From: Leifsonia sp. ku-ls
GTDB taxonomy: Bacteria; Actinomycetota; Actinomycetes; Actinomycetales; Microbacteriaceae
Length of the DNA stretch: 64,000 nucleotides
Reading direction: 5' to 3'
Assembly: GCA_003367665.1 (NCBI GenBank)
Contig: QKXI01000003.1
Location: 62,001 to 126,000, forward strand
A program made the position numbers and the translations under genes. Within the stretch, counting starts at the first letter, position 1; every line of letters begins with the position of its first letter. The notes beneath the pieces are model-generated. The model saw only the letters and a program-made list of their open reading frames with translations, ran no database searches and was not told where the DNA came from. Shown piece after piece: positions 30,185 to 39,195 of the stretch.

Positions 30185-30867
30185 ACGGCACCCACGTCCG
30201 TGGCCGCGGTCTGGAGGCTGGACGCCGGCTCGACGTAGCCGACCTCGACGAGTCGGTGTGCCGGACGATCGGCGACGGGCGTGGCGCCCTCCTCGCTCTC
30301 GACCTCGGCGGCCACCCGTTCGAAGGTCGTGATGCTGGACAGGGCGCAGCGGCGCTTGCGCGGATCGTGCGGGAATCGCTCACCCGCCACGGAGAGGTGC
30401 GTGACCCAGATCGGGAGCTGATGGCTCACCAGGACGACGTCGCCGGAATCGACGGCGTCGAAGGCCTGCTCGACCGCGGCGAGCATCCGGCGCTCGATGC
30501 TCGTGTACGCCTCGCCCCAGCTCGGGCGGAGCGGGTTCACGAGATAGGGCCAGTAGGCCGGCTTGCGCACCGCGAGCTTCATCTTGGTGCCCTCGAACCG
30601 GTTGGTCGGCTCGATGATCGACTCGTCGATCACGGGCTCGAGGCCGAAGGCCGCGGCGATCGGCGCAGCCGACTCGCGCGTGCGCTGCAGCGGGGAGACC
30701 CGGAGCGCTGCGATGGGGCGCTCGCGCTGCCGCAGCTCGTCTGCCGCGGCCTGCGCCATGCGGTGGCCGAGCTTGGAGAGGCCGAAGCCCGGCAACCTGC
30801 CGTACAGGATGCCGTCGGGGTTGAACACCTCGCCATGACGGACGAGATGGACCTGGCTCGCTACCAC
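30181..30867 (-). CDS. Histidine phosphatase family protein
   Basis: A 228-residue phosphoglycerate-mutase-like protein. The catalytic His is in HLVRHGEVFNPDG (residues about 7-19), the second arginine in SPLQRTRESA, the acid in SWGEAYTS, and the second His in VVLVSHQLPIWV. The substrate is unknown. Heading a cytochrome c maturation operon is a conserved actinobacterial arrangement, so a role tied to membrane energetics or to a cofactor intermediate is possible but unproven. The GTG follows TAGACT by 6 bases, making this the leaderless first gene of the tlpA-ccdA-resB-ccsB operon. The C-terminal 40 residues are unrelated to the catalytic fold. Confidence 0.87.
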   Translation of the reverse strand: MVASQVHLVRHGEVFNPDGILYGRLPGFGLSKLGHRMAQAAADELRQRERPIAALRVSPLQRTRESAAPIAAAFGLEPVIDESIIEPTNRFEGTKMKLAVRKPAYWPYLVNPLRPSWGEAYTSIERRMLAAVEQAFDAVDSGDVVLVSHQLPIWVTHLSVAGERFPHDPRKRRCALSSITTFERVAAEVESEEGATPVADRPAHRLVEVGYVEPASSLQTAATDVGAV

Positions 30868-30919
30868 TGCTCCAGTCTACGGAGGAGGTTCCCTTGAATT
30901 CACTGAGCGCCGGCGCGGC

Positions 30920-30970
30920 TGTGGAGAACGAATTCCTCCACAGGGAGGCGCGCGTGAGGAGTTGTCCACA
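30920..30970. promoter_or_regulatory. Cluster of DnaA-box-like sites upstream of radC
   Basis: TTGTCCACA at 30962-30970 matches the actinobacterial DnaA box exactly. TTCTCCACA (minus strand, 30928-30920) has one mismatch, and TTCCTCCACA at 30933-30942 is a looser match facing it. Three sites lie within 51 bases in the 153-base gap between the divergent histidine phosphatase and radC genes. Confidence 0.45.
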
Positions 30971-31020
30971 GATTCCGGCTCGCCCGTTCTGGAGCCTTCG
31001 AGAGTTCATACCGTCGATGC

Positions 31021-31782
31021 ATGGCCGACCAGGAAGAGCAAGGAGAGGCGCTTGCAGACGTTCCCACCCACGACCGCCCCCGCGAGCGGATGCGTCGCCT
31101 CGGCATCGGGTCACTCACCGACGACGAGGTGCTCGCGCTGGTGCTCGGGTCAGGCCAGACCGGCCGCAGCGTGCTCGCGCTCGCTCGGTCTGTCCTCCGC
31201 CGCACCGGCGGGTTCCCCGGGCTCGCGACCATGGACTTCGCCCGGTTGGAGCGGCTGCCCGGTGTCGGGCCGGCCACCGCGGGGCGCCTGGTCGCCATCA
31301 CCGAGATCTGGAGGCGCGCAGGGGCGTCGTCGGCCTGGACACGGCTGGTCGACCACAAGACCATCGCCGAGGTGGTCCGCCCCGAGCTGCTGCATCGCGA
31401 CTCCGAGCGGTTCCTCGTCGTCGTGGCCGACCGCGCCGCACGGCCGATCGAGCTCGTGCTCATGCGCGACGGCGGCGTCGACGAGAGCAGTGTCCAGCCC
31501 GCCGACGTGCTACAGGCGGTGCTCACGCGCGGCGGACGGTCGTTCGCCGTGGCGCACAACCACCCGTCCGGCGTCCTGGATGCGTCCGTGGCCGACATCA
31601 TGCTCACCCGTCGGCTCGACCAGGCCGCGGCCACGCTCGGGTTGCGGTTCCTCGGCCACATCCTGGTCGCCGGCGACAGTTGGACGGCGCTGGCCGCCGG
31701 CGGCTCAGGCGTTACGGGGTCAGGCGGGTCGGACCGCGGAAGAGGTAGGTCGTCTCGCGGAGGTTCGAGAGGTGCAGCATGA
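31021..31782 (+). CDS. radC: RadC-family JAB1/MPN-domain protein
   Basis: A 253-residue member of the RadC family; despite the name, a role in DNA repair is doubtful. An N-terminal helix-hairpin-helix region (LGIGSLTDDEVLALVLGSG, LERLPGVGPATAGRLV) precedes the JAB1/MPN metalloprotease-like fold with the zinc motif FAVAHNHPSG near 175-184 and the Ser-Asp further on (SVADIMLT). The start is fixed by TACCGT 6 bases upstream. The last 25 residues are Gly/Ser/Arg-rich, and the 3' end overlaps the convergent aspS gene by 71 bases. The first 20 residues are acidic and disordered. DnaA-box-like sites lie upstream. Confidence 0.88.
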   Translation: MADQEEQGEALADVPTHDRPRERMRRLGIGSLTDDEVLALVLGSGQTGRSVLALARSVLRRTGGFPGLATMDFARLERLPGVGPATAGRLVAITEIWRRAGASSAWTRLVDHKTIAEVVRPELLHRDSERFLVVVADRAARPIELVLMRDGGVDESSVQPADVLQAVLTRGGRSFAVAHNHPSGVLDASVADIMLTRRLDQAAATLGLRFLGHILVAGDSWTALAAGGSGVTGSGGSDRGRGRSSRGGSRGAA

Positions 31783-33040
31783 GCATCAGCACACGGGCGA
31801 GGCCCATGCCGAAGCCGCCGTGCGGGGGGATGCCGTACCGGAAGAAGGCGAGCACATCCTCCAGCTCCTCCACCGAGAGGCCCTTCTCGGTCGCCTGCTG
31901 CTCGAGGATGTCGACGCGGTGCTCGCGCTGAGCACCGGTCGAGATCTCGACCCCGTTGAAGATGAGGTCGTAGCTGCGGGTGATCGACGGGTCGTCGGCG
32001 TGACGCATGTGGTAGTACGGCCGGATGCTCGCCGCGTAGTCGGTGAGGAAGACGAACTCGTGTCCGTACTTCTCCTTCACGTAGGCGGAGATCTGACGCT
32101 CGCCCTCGGGGTCCATGTCGTCGTCCTCGCGAGGGATCTCATAGCCGCGCTCGGCGACGATGCGCTTCGCCTCGGCGAGCGGGATGCGCGGGAACGGCGT
32201 CGACGGCACGGTGATCTCGACGCCGAAGAGCCGCTCGATCTCCTCGCCGTGCTTCTCCTTGACCGCGGTGAAGCCCGCCACCAGAAGGTCCTCGTGCACC
32301 TTCATGACGTCCTCGTGGCTGTCGATCCAGCTGATCTCGGTGTCGACGCTCGTGAACTCCGTGGCGTGGCGGCTCGTGAAGCTCGGGTCGGCGCGGAACG
32401 CGGGGCCGATCTCGAACACCCGGCCGAAGCCGGCGGCCTGCGCCATCTGCTTGAAGATCTGCGGGCTCTGCGCCAGGTACGCGGTGGTCTCGAAGTACGG
32501 GAGCTCGAACAGCTCGGCGCGCGACTCGGAGGCCGAGGCCATGAGCTTCGGGGTGTGGATCTCGACGAAGCCGTTGTCCACCCAGTACTGCCGCAGCGCG
32601 TGCTCGAACGTCGTCTGCACACGGAAGATGAGGTTGTGGCGCGGCTCGCGCAGGTCGAGGAAGCGCCAGTCCATGCGCTTGTCGATGCCGCTGTCCGCCG
32701 CGATCGGCGTCTCCGGAATGGCCGCCGTCTCGACCTCGAGCGAGGCGAGCCGGATCTCGATGCCGCCGAGCTTGACGCGCTCGTCGTGCTTCAGCTCTCC
32801 CGAGGCGCGCACGAAGCTGCCCTGCGAGAGGCCGGAGATGGTGGTCGCGGGCTCGTCGGCGACAACCGCGCCGTCCTCGTCGACCGTCCGCGGGTTCACC
32901 AGCTGGACGGCACCCGACTCGTCGCGCAGCACGACGAACTGCACCTTCTTCTGGTCGCGGACGGTCTCGACCCATCCGGCGACGCTCACGGGGCCGTCGG
33001 GAATAGCAGCCAGGTCCTTGATCAAAACGCGTGCGGTCAC
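31712..33040 (-). CDS. aspS: Archaeal-type aspartyl-tRNA synthetase (aspartate-tRNA(Asn) ligase)
   Basis: Class II aminoacyl-tRNA synthetase of 442 residues, the short archaeal/eukaryotic form without the bacterial GAD insertion domain found in 580-600-residue AspRS. The N-terminal OB fold is at about 15-105 (VSVAGWVETVRDQKK, FVVLRDESG). Motif 2 is FRADPSFTSRHATEFTSVD (near 218), and motif 3 is GFGMGLARVLMLML (near 410). Archaeal-type enzymes are often non-discriminating and charge both tRNA-Asp and tRNA-Asn, needing GatCAB to make Asn-tRNA. The GTG at 33040 is preceded by TAGGCT at 8 bases. Longer upstream frames lack family similarity. Confidence 0.9.
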   Translation of the reverse strand: MTARVLIKDLAAIPDGPVSVAGWVETVRDQKKVQFVVLRDESGAVQLVNPRTVDEDGAVVADEPATTISGLSQGSFVRASGELKHDERVKLGGIEIRLASLEVETAAIPETPIAADSGIDKRMDWRFLDLREPRHNLIFRVQTTFEHALRQYWVDNGFVEIHTPKLMASASESRAELFELPYFETTAYLAQSPQIFKQMAQAAGFGRVFEIGPAFRADPSFTSRHATEFTSVDTEISWIDSHEDVMKVHEDLLVAGFTAVKEKHGEEIERLFGVEITVPSTPFPRIPLAEAKRIVAERGYEIPREDDDMDPEGERQISAYVKEKYGHEFVFLTDYAASIRPYYHMRHADDPSITRSYDLIFNGVEISTGAQREHRVDILEQQATEKGLSVEELEDVLAFFRYGIPPHGGFGMGLARVLMLMLHLSNLRETTYLFRGPTRLTP

Positions 33041-33104
33041 GAGCCCCAAGCCTACCCGGGTGGCGGGTGTGAGAATGGAGGGACCAGGCACGAAGGAGTA
33101 GCCC

Positions 33105-34289
33105 ATGAGTACCGACGACGTCGTCATCCTGTCCGCCGCTCGCACCCCGCTGGGGAAGATCAAGGGGGCATTGGCCGCCTTCAGCGCAGTGCAGCTGGGG
33201 ACGATCGCACTGAAGAGGGCACTCGAGAAGTCCGGGCTCGGTGCGGAGGCGGTCGACACGGTGCTCTTCGGCCAGGTCCTCCAGGCAGGGGCGGGTCAGA
33301 ATCCGGCCCGGCAGACCGCCATCGGTGCGGGCATCGGGTGGAACGTGCCGGCCACCACGATCAACAAGGTGTGCCTCTCCGGGCTGGCCGCGGTGATCGA
33401 CGCCGCGCGGCTGATCCGCACGGGCGAGGCGACGGTCGTCGTCGCGGGCGGACAGGAGTCGATGACGAACGCGCCGCACGTGCTGCCGGGATCGCGGATG
33501 GGTTGGACCTACGGGTCCATCCAGGCGCTCGATTCCGCAGCGCACGACGGGCTGACGGACGCCTTCGACGGCATCTCGATGGGCGCGTCCACCGAGCGGT
33601 ACACGGACAAGCTCGGGCTCACGCGACAGGCTCAGGACGAGTTCGCGGCGCGATCCCACCAGCGTGCGGGCAAGGCGACGGCCGATGGCGTCTTCGAGGA
33701 CGAGATCGCCCCCGTGACGATCCCGCAGCGCAAGGGCGACCCGCTCGTCGTGTCCGCCGACGAGGGGGTGCGACCCGACTCGACGCCCGAGGCCCTCGCC
33801 GGCCTCAAGCCGAGCTTCGCGGAGGGCGGCACGCTGACCGCCGGCAACTCGTCACCGCTCAGCGACGGAGCCGCCGCGCTGGTGCTGACCAGCCGCTCGA
33901 ACGCGGAACGCCTTGGGCTGCCGTGGCTCGCGATGGTCGGTGCGAGCGGCCAGGTGGCGGGCCCGGACAACTCACTGCACTCGCAGCCCTCGCATGCGAT
34001 CGACGCCGCCCTTCGCCGGGCCGGCTGGGCGGTCTCCGACCTCGACCTGGTCGAGATCAACGAGGCCTTCGCGGCAGTCGCGCTGCAGTCCATGGCCGAC
34101 CTCGGACTGGATGGCGAGAACGTGAACATCCATGGCGGTGCGATCGCCCTCGGACATCCGATCGGAGCGTCGGGTGCTCGCCTGGCTGGTCACGCAGCGC
34201 ACGAACTGGCGCGCCGGGGCTCCGGTCGAGCAGCGGTCGCGCTGTGCGGTGGCGGTGGTCAGGGCGACGCACTCCTTCTCTACCGCTGA
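33105..34289 (+). CDS. Acetyl-CoA C-acetyltransferase (thiolase)
   Basis: Condenses two acetyl-CoA to acetoacetyl-CoA, or runs the reverse cleavage. It has 394 residues, normal for the family. Catalytic Cys is in NKVCLSGLAAV (near 88), the His in GGAIALGHPIGASGAR (near 350), and the second Cys in VALCGGGGQGDALLL near the end. VEINEAFAAVALQ is also typical. It is a biosynthetic-type short-chain thiolase by motif, though direction cannot be decided. The ATG has a ribosome site (AAGGAG, 6 bases), so this gene has a leader, unlike most neighbours. It converges with prpC. With prpDBC it forms a short-chain acyl-CoA metabolism neighbourhood. Confidence 0.93.
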   Translation: MSTDDVVILSAARTPLGKIKGALAAFSAVQLGTIALKRALEKSGLGAEAVDTVLFGQVLQAGAGQNPARQTAIGAGIGWNVPATTINKVCLSGLAAVIDAARLIRTGEATVVVAGGQESMTNAPHVLPGSRMGWTYGSIQALDSAAHDGLTDAFDGISMGASTERYTDKLGLTRQAQDEFAARSHQRAGKATADGVFEDEIAPVTIPQRKGDPLVVSADEGVRPDSTPEALAGLKPSFAEGGTLTAGNSSPLSDGAAALVLTSRSNAERLGLPWLAMVGASGQVAGPDNSLHSQPSHAIDAALRRAGWAVSDLDLVEINEAFAAVALQSMADLGLDGENVNIHGGAIALGHPIGASGARLAGHAAHELARRGSGRAAVALCGGGGQGDALLLYR

Positions 34290-34309
34290 GTCGCCGCCCG
34301 CTGCGAGCC

Positions 34310-35437
34310 TCACCGCTCCAGGTGACGCTCCTCCGGTCCGGTGTACTGCGAGAGCGGACGGATCAGGGAGTTCGCCGCGTACTGCTCGAAGATGTGGGCG
34401 GTCCATCCGGTGACCCGGGCGGCGGCGAACAGCGGCGTGAACGTCTCGGTGTCGAATCCCATCAGGTTGTACGCCGGTCCGGACGGGTAGTCGAGGTTCG
34501 GCTTGATGTTCTTGCGCTCGACCATGGCGTTCTCGAGAGCGTCGTAGAGGTCGAGCATGTCCTGACGGTCGTAGTGGTCGACCAGCGTGACGAGAGCTGC
34601 CCGCATGGTGGGCACGCGGGAGTCACCGTTCTTGTAGACGCGGTGGCCGAACCCCATGATCTTCCGCTTCTCCGCGAGGGCCGTGTCCAGCCAATCGGCG
34701 GCGCGATCGGCCGTCCCGATCTCGTCGAAGGCGTGCATGACAGCCTCGTTCGCCCCGCCGTGCAGCGGCCCCTTGAGGGCGCCGATGGCGCCGGTGACGG
34801 CCGAGTAGACGTCGGAGAGGGTGGACGCGATGACGCGGGCGGTGAACGTGGACGCGTTGAACGAATGCTCCGCGTAGAGGATGAGCGAGACACGGAAGGC
34901 GTCGACCACCACGTCGTCGGGCACCTCACCGAAGGTGACCCAGAGGAAATTGCGCGAATAGTCCAGGTCGTCTCGAGGCTCGACCGGCTCGAGGCCGCGG
35001 CGACGGCGCTGGATGTACGCGACGATCGTCGGCAACTGCGCGAGCAGGTACAACGCGCGACCCTCGTTGAGGTCGCTGTCGAGCACTCCGTCGGTCTGCT
35101 GGAGCGTCGCGTCGAGACCGCCGAGCTGGCTGACCGCCGTGCGCAGCGCGTCCATGGGGTGCGCCGACACCGGAATGTCGTCCAGCGCCCGCCTCGTGCG
35201 GTCGTCAAGGCGGCGAAGGGAGCGCTCGAGCGACTCGAACGCGACCAGCTGGTCGTCGGTCGGCAGTTCCCCGTGCCAGAGCAGGTACGCCACCTCTTCG
35301 AAGGAACAGTGCGCGGCCAGTTCCTGGACCGGGTAACCGCGGTACAGCAGCGAGTTGGTCTGCGGATTCACGGACGAGATGGTCGTCGTGTCGACCACGA
35401 CGCCCGCCAGTCCCTTGTGGATCTCTTGGTCGGTCAT
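34310..35437 (-). CDS. prpC: 2-Methylcitrate synthase (citrate synthase family) PrpC
   Basis: Condenses propionyl-CoA with oxaloacetate to 2-methylcitrate in the methylcitrate cycle. It has 375 residues, the short type I citrate synthase form. Catalytic residues are visible: His in LYAEHSFNASTF (near 187), His in GFGHRVYK (near 262), and Asp in PNLDYPSGPAYN (near 313). GALKGPLHGGANEAVM carries another conserved His. The ATG has the ribosome site AAGGAG. It follows prpB by 59 bases and is the last gene of prpD-prpB-prpC, which supports methylcitrate rather than citrate synthase. Confidence 0.92.
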   Translation of the reverse strand: MTDQEIHKGLAGVVVDTTTISSVNPQTNSLLYRGYPVQELAAHCSFEEVAYLLWHGELPTDDQLVAFESLERSLRRLDDRTRRALDDIPVSAHPMDALRTAVSQLGGLDATLQQTDGVLDSDLNEGRALYLLAQLPTIVAYIQRRRRGLEPVEPRDDLDYSRNFLWVTFGEVPDDVVVDAFRVSLILYAEHSFNASTFTARVIASTLSDVYSAVTGAIGALKGPLHGGANEAVMHAFDEIGTADRAADWLDTALAEKRKIMGFGHRVYKNGDSRVPTMRAALVTLVDHYDRQDMLDLYDALENAMVERKNIKPNLDYPSGPAYNLMGFDTETFTPLFAAARVTGWTAHIFEQYAANSLIRPLSQYTGPEERHLER

Positions 35438-35496
35438 GCGAGCTCCTTCGCTGCGAACGGTGCGCCACCGATCGGCGGCGCCACATGAGACAGGTA

Positions 35497-36396
35497 CTAG
35501 CGACGCACCTCGAAGTTGTACACCGAGGTGTCGAAGGCGTTGTAGCCCTCGTAGTCAATCAGGTCGTAAAGGTCGGCGCGATGCTGCATCTCGCCCAGCA
35601 TCGGCTTCAACGAGCCTTCCGACAGAAGCTGGTCGAGCCCCCGTTCGGCGGCGCCCATCGCGAGCCGGAGGAGCGACACCGGCCAGATGACGATGTTGAC
35701 CCCGACATCGCGGAGCTGCTCGACCGTGAAGAGGTCGCTCTTGCCGAACTCGGTCATGTTTGCGAGCACGGGTACATCCACGGCGGAGCGCACCGCCTCG
35801 AACTCCCCGAGGTCGGCCATCGCTTCCGGGAAGATGGCGTCCGCACCGGCGTCCACCAGCGCCTTGGCGCGGTCGATCGCGGCCGCGAGGCCCTCGACGG
35901 CACGGATGTCGGTCCGGGCCATGATGAGCAGGTTGTCGTCACGCCGGGCGTCGACGGCGGCACGGATGCGTTTGAGTGCGGTGTCCTCGTCCACCACCTG
36001 CTTGCCGTCGAGGTGACCGCAGCGCTTCGGGTTGACCTGATCCTCGATGTGGAGCCCGGCCACGCCGGCGTCCTCCAACACCTGAACGGTCCGAGCCACG
36101 TTCATCGGCTCACCGAACCCCGTGTCGGCGTCCACCAGCGCGGGGAGGTCGGTCATCCGGGCGATCTGCGCCGAGCGCGACGCCACCTCGCTCTGGGTGG
36201 TCAGACCGATGTCGGGAAGCCCGAGGTCGGCCGAGAGCACCGCACCGGAGATGTAGACGCCTTCGAACCCCTTGCGCTCGATCAGGCGCGCACTGAGCGG
36301 GTTGAACGCGCCGGGCATGCGGATCAGCTCGCCCGAGGCGAGGCGGGAGCGGAAGGCTGCGCGCTTCTCGTGCGCGGGAACAGACGAATACAGCAT
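35497..36396 (-). CDS. prpB: 2-Methylisocitrate lyase PrpB
   Basis: Cleaves 2-methylisocitrate to pyruvate and succinate. It has 299 residues with an isocitrate lyase/PEP mutase barrel. The active-site loop is NPKRCGHLDGK (Cys near 124), matching the KKCGH motif of true lyases apart from a conservative Arg. Metal ligands lie in LVDADTGFGEP (near 87) and IEDQ (near 117). MARTDIRAVEGL is also typical. The ATG immediately follows the prpD TAG with no gap, so translation is coupled. Confidence 0.93.
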   Translation of the reverse strand: MLYSSVPAHEKRAAFRSRLASGELIRMPGAFNPLSARLIERKGFEGVYISGAVLSADLGLPDIGLTTQSEVASRSAQIARMTDLPALVDADTGFGEPMNVARTVQVLEDAGVAGLHIEDQVNPKRCGHLDGKQVVDEDTALKRIRAAVDARRDDNLLIMARTDIRAVEGLAAAIDRAKALVDAGADAIFPEAMADLGEFEAVRSAVDVPVLANMTEFGKSDLFTVEQLRDVGVNIVIWPVSLLRLAMGAAERGLDQLLSEGSLKPMLGEMQHRADLYDLIDYEGYNAFDTSVYNFEVRR

Positions 36397-37968
36397 CTAG
36401 AACAGTCCCTTCGGCGACGGCGCGGACGCCAGAACGCCCGACTTGGCGGTGATGGTCAGGTCGCCAAGCTCCGCTGCACTCAGCTCGGGAAGCCGTTCGG
36501 CGAGCGCCAGGAAACGTTCGATCTCCTCTTCAGCGAGGACGTCGGCGGCGAGGGTGCGGAACTTCGAGACGTAGTCGGCTCGGGCGAATGGGCGAGCACC
36601 CAGGGGATGCGCGTCGGCCACCGCGATCTCGTCCTCGAACACGCGGCCGTCCGCCATCGTGATGACGACGCGCCCACCGAACGCCTTCTCCGAGGGGTCC
36701 GTGGAGTGGTACCGACGCGTCCACTCGGGGTCCTCGGTCGTCGTCACCTTGGCCCAGAGCGCCACCGTGTCCGGGCGCGCGGCGCGCGACGGCAGGTACG
36801 ACTCCACGTGATGCCAGCCCCCGTCCTGCAGGGCCACCGTGAAGATGTACGGGATGCTGTGGTCGAGCGTCTCGCGCGACGCCGTCGGATCGTACTTCTG
36901 CGGATCGCCGGCGCCGGAGCCGATCACATAGTGCGTGTGGTGCGACGTGTGGATGACGATGCTCTCCACCCGCGACGCGTCCGCCACCTCCGGGTGCTCC
37001 CGGTGGAGCTTGCGTGCGAGGTCGATCCAGGCCTGCGCCTGATACTCCGCGGAGTGCTCCTTTGTGTACGAGTCGAGGATCGCGCGCTTGGGCTCGCCGC
37101 GCTCGGGCAGCGGCACGTCATAGGAGGCGTCAGGTCCGTCGAGCAGCCACGCGATGACACCGTCCTCGCCCTCGTAGATGGGAGTCGGGCTGGTCTCGCC
37201 GCGAAGCGCCCGGTCGATCGCTTCGACGGCCATCTTCCCCGCGAAGGCCGGGGCGTGCGCCTTCCAACTCGAGATCTCGCCCTTCCGCGACTGCCGGGTG
37301 GCGGTGGTCGTGTGAAGGGCCTGGCCGACCGCCTGGTAGATCGTCTCCGGCGGCAGCCCGAGCAGGGTCCCGATGCCGGCCGCCGCCGACGGCCCCAGGT
37401 GGGCGACGTGGTCGATCTTGTGACGGTGCAGGCTGATCGCCCTGGCCAGATCGATCTGGATCTCGTAGCCCGTCGCGATGCCGCGAACAAGATCCCGGCC
37501 GGTCAGCCCGTATGCACGGGCCGCATGCTGCGCCACGGCCGTCACCGGCGGGATGTTGTCACCCGGGTGCGAATACTCGGCCGCGAGGAAGGTGTCGTGA
37601 TAGTCGAGCTCACGAACGGCGACACCGTTGGCCCACGCCGCCCACTCCGGCGAGACCCGGACGGAAGACGGCTCGCCGAACACCGTGGAGCCGTCCTGCG
37701 GGTGGTCGACGGACTCGCTGAGCTCCTCCAACTGGCGGAACGGCACGGGATGCGCCAGCGCCTGCGACCTGGCCGAGACGACCGGACGCCGAGTCAGCGA
37801 AGCGGCACCGACGGCGGCGTTGTCGATGACCCGGTTGATCACCATCTCGGTGACCTCCGCGTCCACCTCCACGGGATCAGCCGCGACCTCCGCGATCTTC
37901 CACGCGAGCTGATCCTGCCGGGCGAGGTTCTCTTCGCTGCTGTGCACACGAACGTTGTGGAGCTTCAC
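36397..37968 (-). CDS. prpD: 2-Methylcitrate dehydratase PrpD
   Basis: Dehydrates 2-methylcitrate to 2-methylaconitate. It has 523 residues and belongs to the MmgE/PrpD family. Landmarks are [23 protein letters not shown] (near 123; key part HPGDNIPPV), [28 protein letters not shown], and [18 protein letters not shown] with the conserved Lys. GTG at 37968 lies 6 bases after TAGGTT, so it heads a leaderless prpDBC operon. No prpR-type regulator lies in the window. It is divergent from the LysE gene, whose leaderless start is 32 bases away. Confidence 0.93.
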   Translation of the reverse strand: MKLHNVRVHSSEENLARQDQLAWKIAEVAADPVEVDAEVTEMVINRVIDNAAVGAASLTRRPVVSARSQALAHPVPFRQLEELSESVDHPQDGSTVFGEPSSVRVSPEWAAWANGVAVRELDYHDTFLAAEYSHPGDNIPPVTAVAQHAARAYGLTGRDLVRGIATGYEIQIDLARAISLHRHKIDHVAHLGPSAAAGIGTLLGLPPETIYQAVGQALHTTTATRQSRKGEISSWKAHAPAFAGKMAVEAIDRALRGETSPTPIYEGEDGVIAWLLDGPDASYDVPLPERGEPKRAILDSYTKEHSAEYQAQAWIDLARKLHREHPEVADASRVESIVIHTSHHTHYVIGSGAGDPQKYDPTASRETLDHSIPYIFTVALQDGGWHHVESYLPSRAARPDTVALWAKVTTTEDPEWTRRYHSTDPSEKAFGGRVVITMADGRVFEDEIAVADAHPLGARPFARADYVSKFRTLAADVLAEEEIERFLALAERLPELSAAELGDLTITAKSGVLASAPSPKGLF

Positions 37969-37974
37969 GTAACG

Positions 37975-37993
37975 AACCTACCTCCCCTACGCT
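37975..37993. promoter_or_regulatory. Closely spaced divergent leaderless promoters
   Basis: TAGGTT (minus, 37980-37975) is 6 bases from the prpD GTG. TACGCT (plus, 37988-37993) is 6 bases from the LysE-family ATG. Only 7 bases separate the two -10 hexamers, so simultaneous occupancy by polymerase is unlikely. Confidence 0.6.
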
Positions 37994-37999
37994 CGGCAC

Positions 38000-38638
38000 A
38001 TGGTTCCCGGCCCGTCGCTCCTCGCATTCGCACTCGCGTCGATCGCCCTCATCGTCATCCCGGGCCCGAGCGTCCTGTTCGTGATCGGGCGATCGCTGGC
38101 ACTGGGGCGGCTCGGCGGCCTGCTGAGCGTGCTGGGCAACGCACTCGGGATGCTTCCCCTGGTGATCGCCGTCGCCCTGGGCATCGGTGCCATCGTCGCG
38201 CAGTCACTCGTGCTCTTCACGATCATCAAGTTCGCCGGCGCCGCCTACCTGGTCTACCTCGGCATCCAGGCCATCCGCCACCGCAGGCATACCGCGGTGA
38301 CGCACGAGGCGACGCCACCGCGCCGCTCCCGCTGGCGCATCCTCGGCGAGGGCTTCGTCGTCGGTCTCACGAACCCCAAGTCGCTGGTCTTCTTCGTCGC
38401 CGTGCTGCCGCAGTTCGTCGACTATCGCGGGGGCGCCATCCCGCTGCAGCTGTTCGAGCTCGGAGTCGTCTTCCTCATCCTCGCCCTGATGTTCGACAGT
38501 GTGTGGGCGCTCGCGGCGGGTACAGCACGACAGTGGTTCGCGCGCTCTCCGAAACGCGTCGAACGCCTAGGTGCGACGGGTGGCGTCATGATGATCGGCT
38601 TGGGCGGGGTGCTCGCCTTCACCGGCGTCAAACACTGA
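38000..38638 (+). CDS. LysE/RhtB-family exporter
   Basis: A 212-residue inner-membrane amino-acid or homoserine-lactone-type efflux protein. It has the family signature IALIVIPGPSVLFVIGRSLALG (about 14-35; key part PGPSVLFVIGRS), six predicted transmembrane helices, and the mid-protein motif GLTNPKSLVFFVAVLPQF (near 116-133). The substrate is unknown. The ATG at 38000 is 6 bases after TACGCT. It converges with the PEBP gene, 17 bases apart. Confidence 0.9.
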   Translation: MVPGPSLLAFALASIALIVIPGPSVLFVIGRSLALGRLGGLLSVLGNALGMLPLVIAVALGIGAIVAQSLVLFTIIKFAGAAYLVYLGIQAIRHRRHTAVTHEATPPRRSRWRILGEGFVVGLTNPKSLVFFVAVLPQFVDYRGGAIPLQLFELGVVFLILALMFDSVWALAAGTARQWFARSPKRVERLGATGGVMMIGLGGVLAFTGVKH

Positions 38639-38655
38639 GCGCCGAGGCGGCCGGC

Positions 38656-39186
38656 TCAGATGTCGCCGGCCGTCGCCACCGGGGCGATCACGGCTCGCGC
38701 AAGCGTGTGGAAGTGCGCGTTGAAGCCCAGCACGGCGGGAGTCGACTCCGGGTCGAGGTCCAGCCGCTCGACGTCGAGCGCGTGGACCACGATGTCGTAT
38801 CGGTGGGTCCCCGTCCCGGGCGGCGGTCCCGCTCCCGTGAAGCTCTTCGAGCGCATCTCGTTGGAGAGCATCGCGGCGCCCGCGGGCAGCCCCTCGCCGC
38901 CCTCAGCGCCCGCGTTGGACGGCAGTTCGGTGACGGAGACGGGGATGTTGTACACGGCCCAGTGCCAGAAGCCCGAGCCGGTCGGAGCGTCGGGGTCGTG
39001 GATCGTGACCGCGAAGCTCTTCGTCTCGGCCGGGAAGCCGGTCCAGGAGAGCTGCGGCGAGACGTCACCCCCTCCGCCTCCGGCACCCCACTGTTCGCGG
39101 GAAAGTGGGCGGCCGTCGGCGACGTCCTGGCTCGTCACGGTGAACATCGGTACAGCGCCGAAGCGCTCGAGAGGATCATTGGCCAT
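38656..39186 (-). CDS. YbhB/YbcL family PEBP-like protein
   Basis: A 176-residue cytoplasmic protein of the phosphatidylethanolamine-binding/Raf-kinase-inhibitor family. The ligand-site motifs are PQLSWTGFP (near 45), TIHDPDAPTGSGFWHWAVYNIP (near 61; key DPDAPTG and HWAVYNIP) and GTHRYDIVVHALD (near 126). Bacterial members bind anions or small ligands; the role is unknown. TAGCGT ends 6 bases before the ATG, suggesting a leaderless mRNA. It lies 9 bases upstream of the glycosyltransferase stop, on the same strand. Confidence 0.88.
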   Translation of the reverse strand: MANDPLERFGAVPMFTVTSQDVADGRPLSREQWGAGGGGGDVSPQLSWTGFPAETKSFAVTIHDPDAPTGSGFWHWAVYNIPVSVTELPSNAGAEGGEGLPAGAAMLSNEMRSKSFTGAGPPPGTGTHRYDIVVHALDVERLDLDPESTPAVLGFNAHFHTLARAVIAPVATAGDI

Positions 39187-39195
39187 GTCGCCACG

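Noticed and set aside
30962-35488. Open frame of more than 1500 codons on the plus strand across radC, aspS, the thiolase and prpC
   Set aside because: It is the third-position shadow of high-GC genes on both strands. The real genes explain the region with recognised catalytic motifs; this frame has low-complexity Arg/Val/Glu sequence with none.
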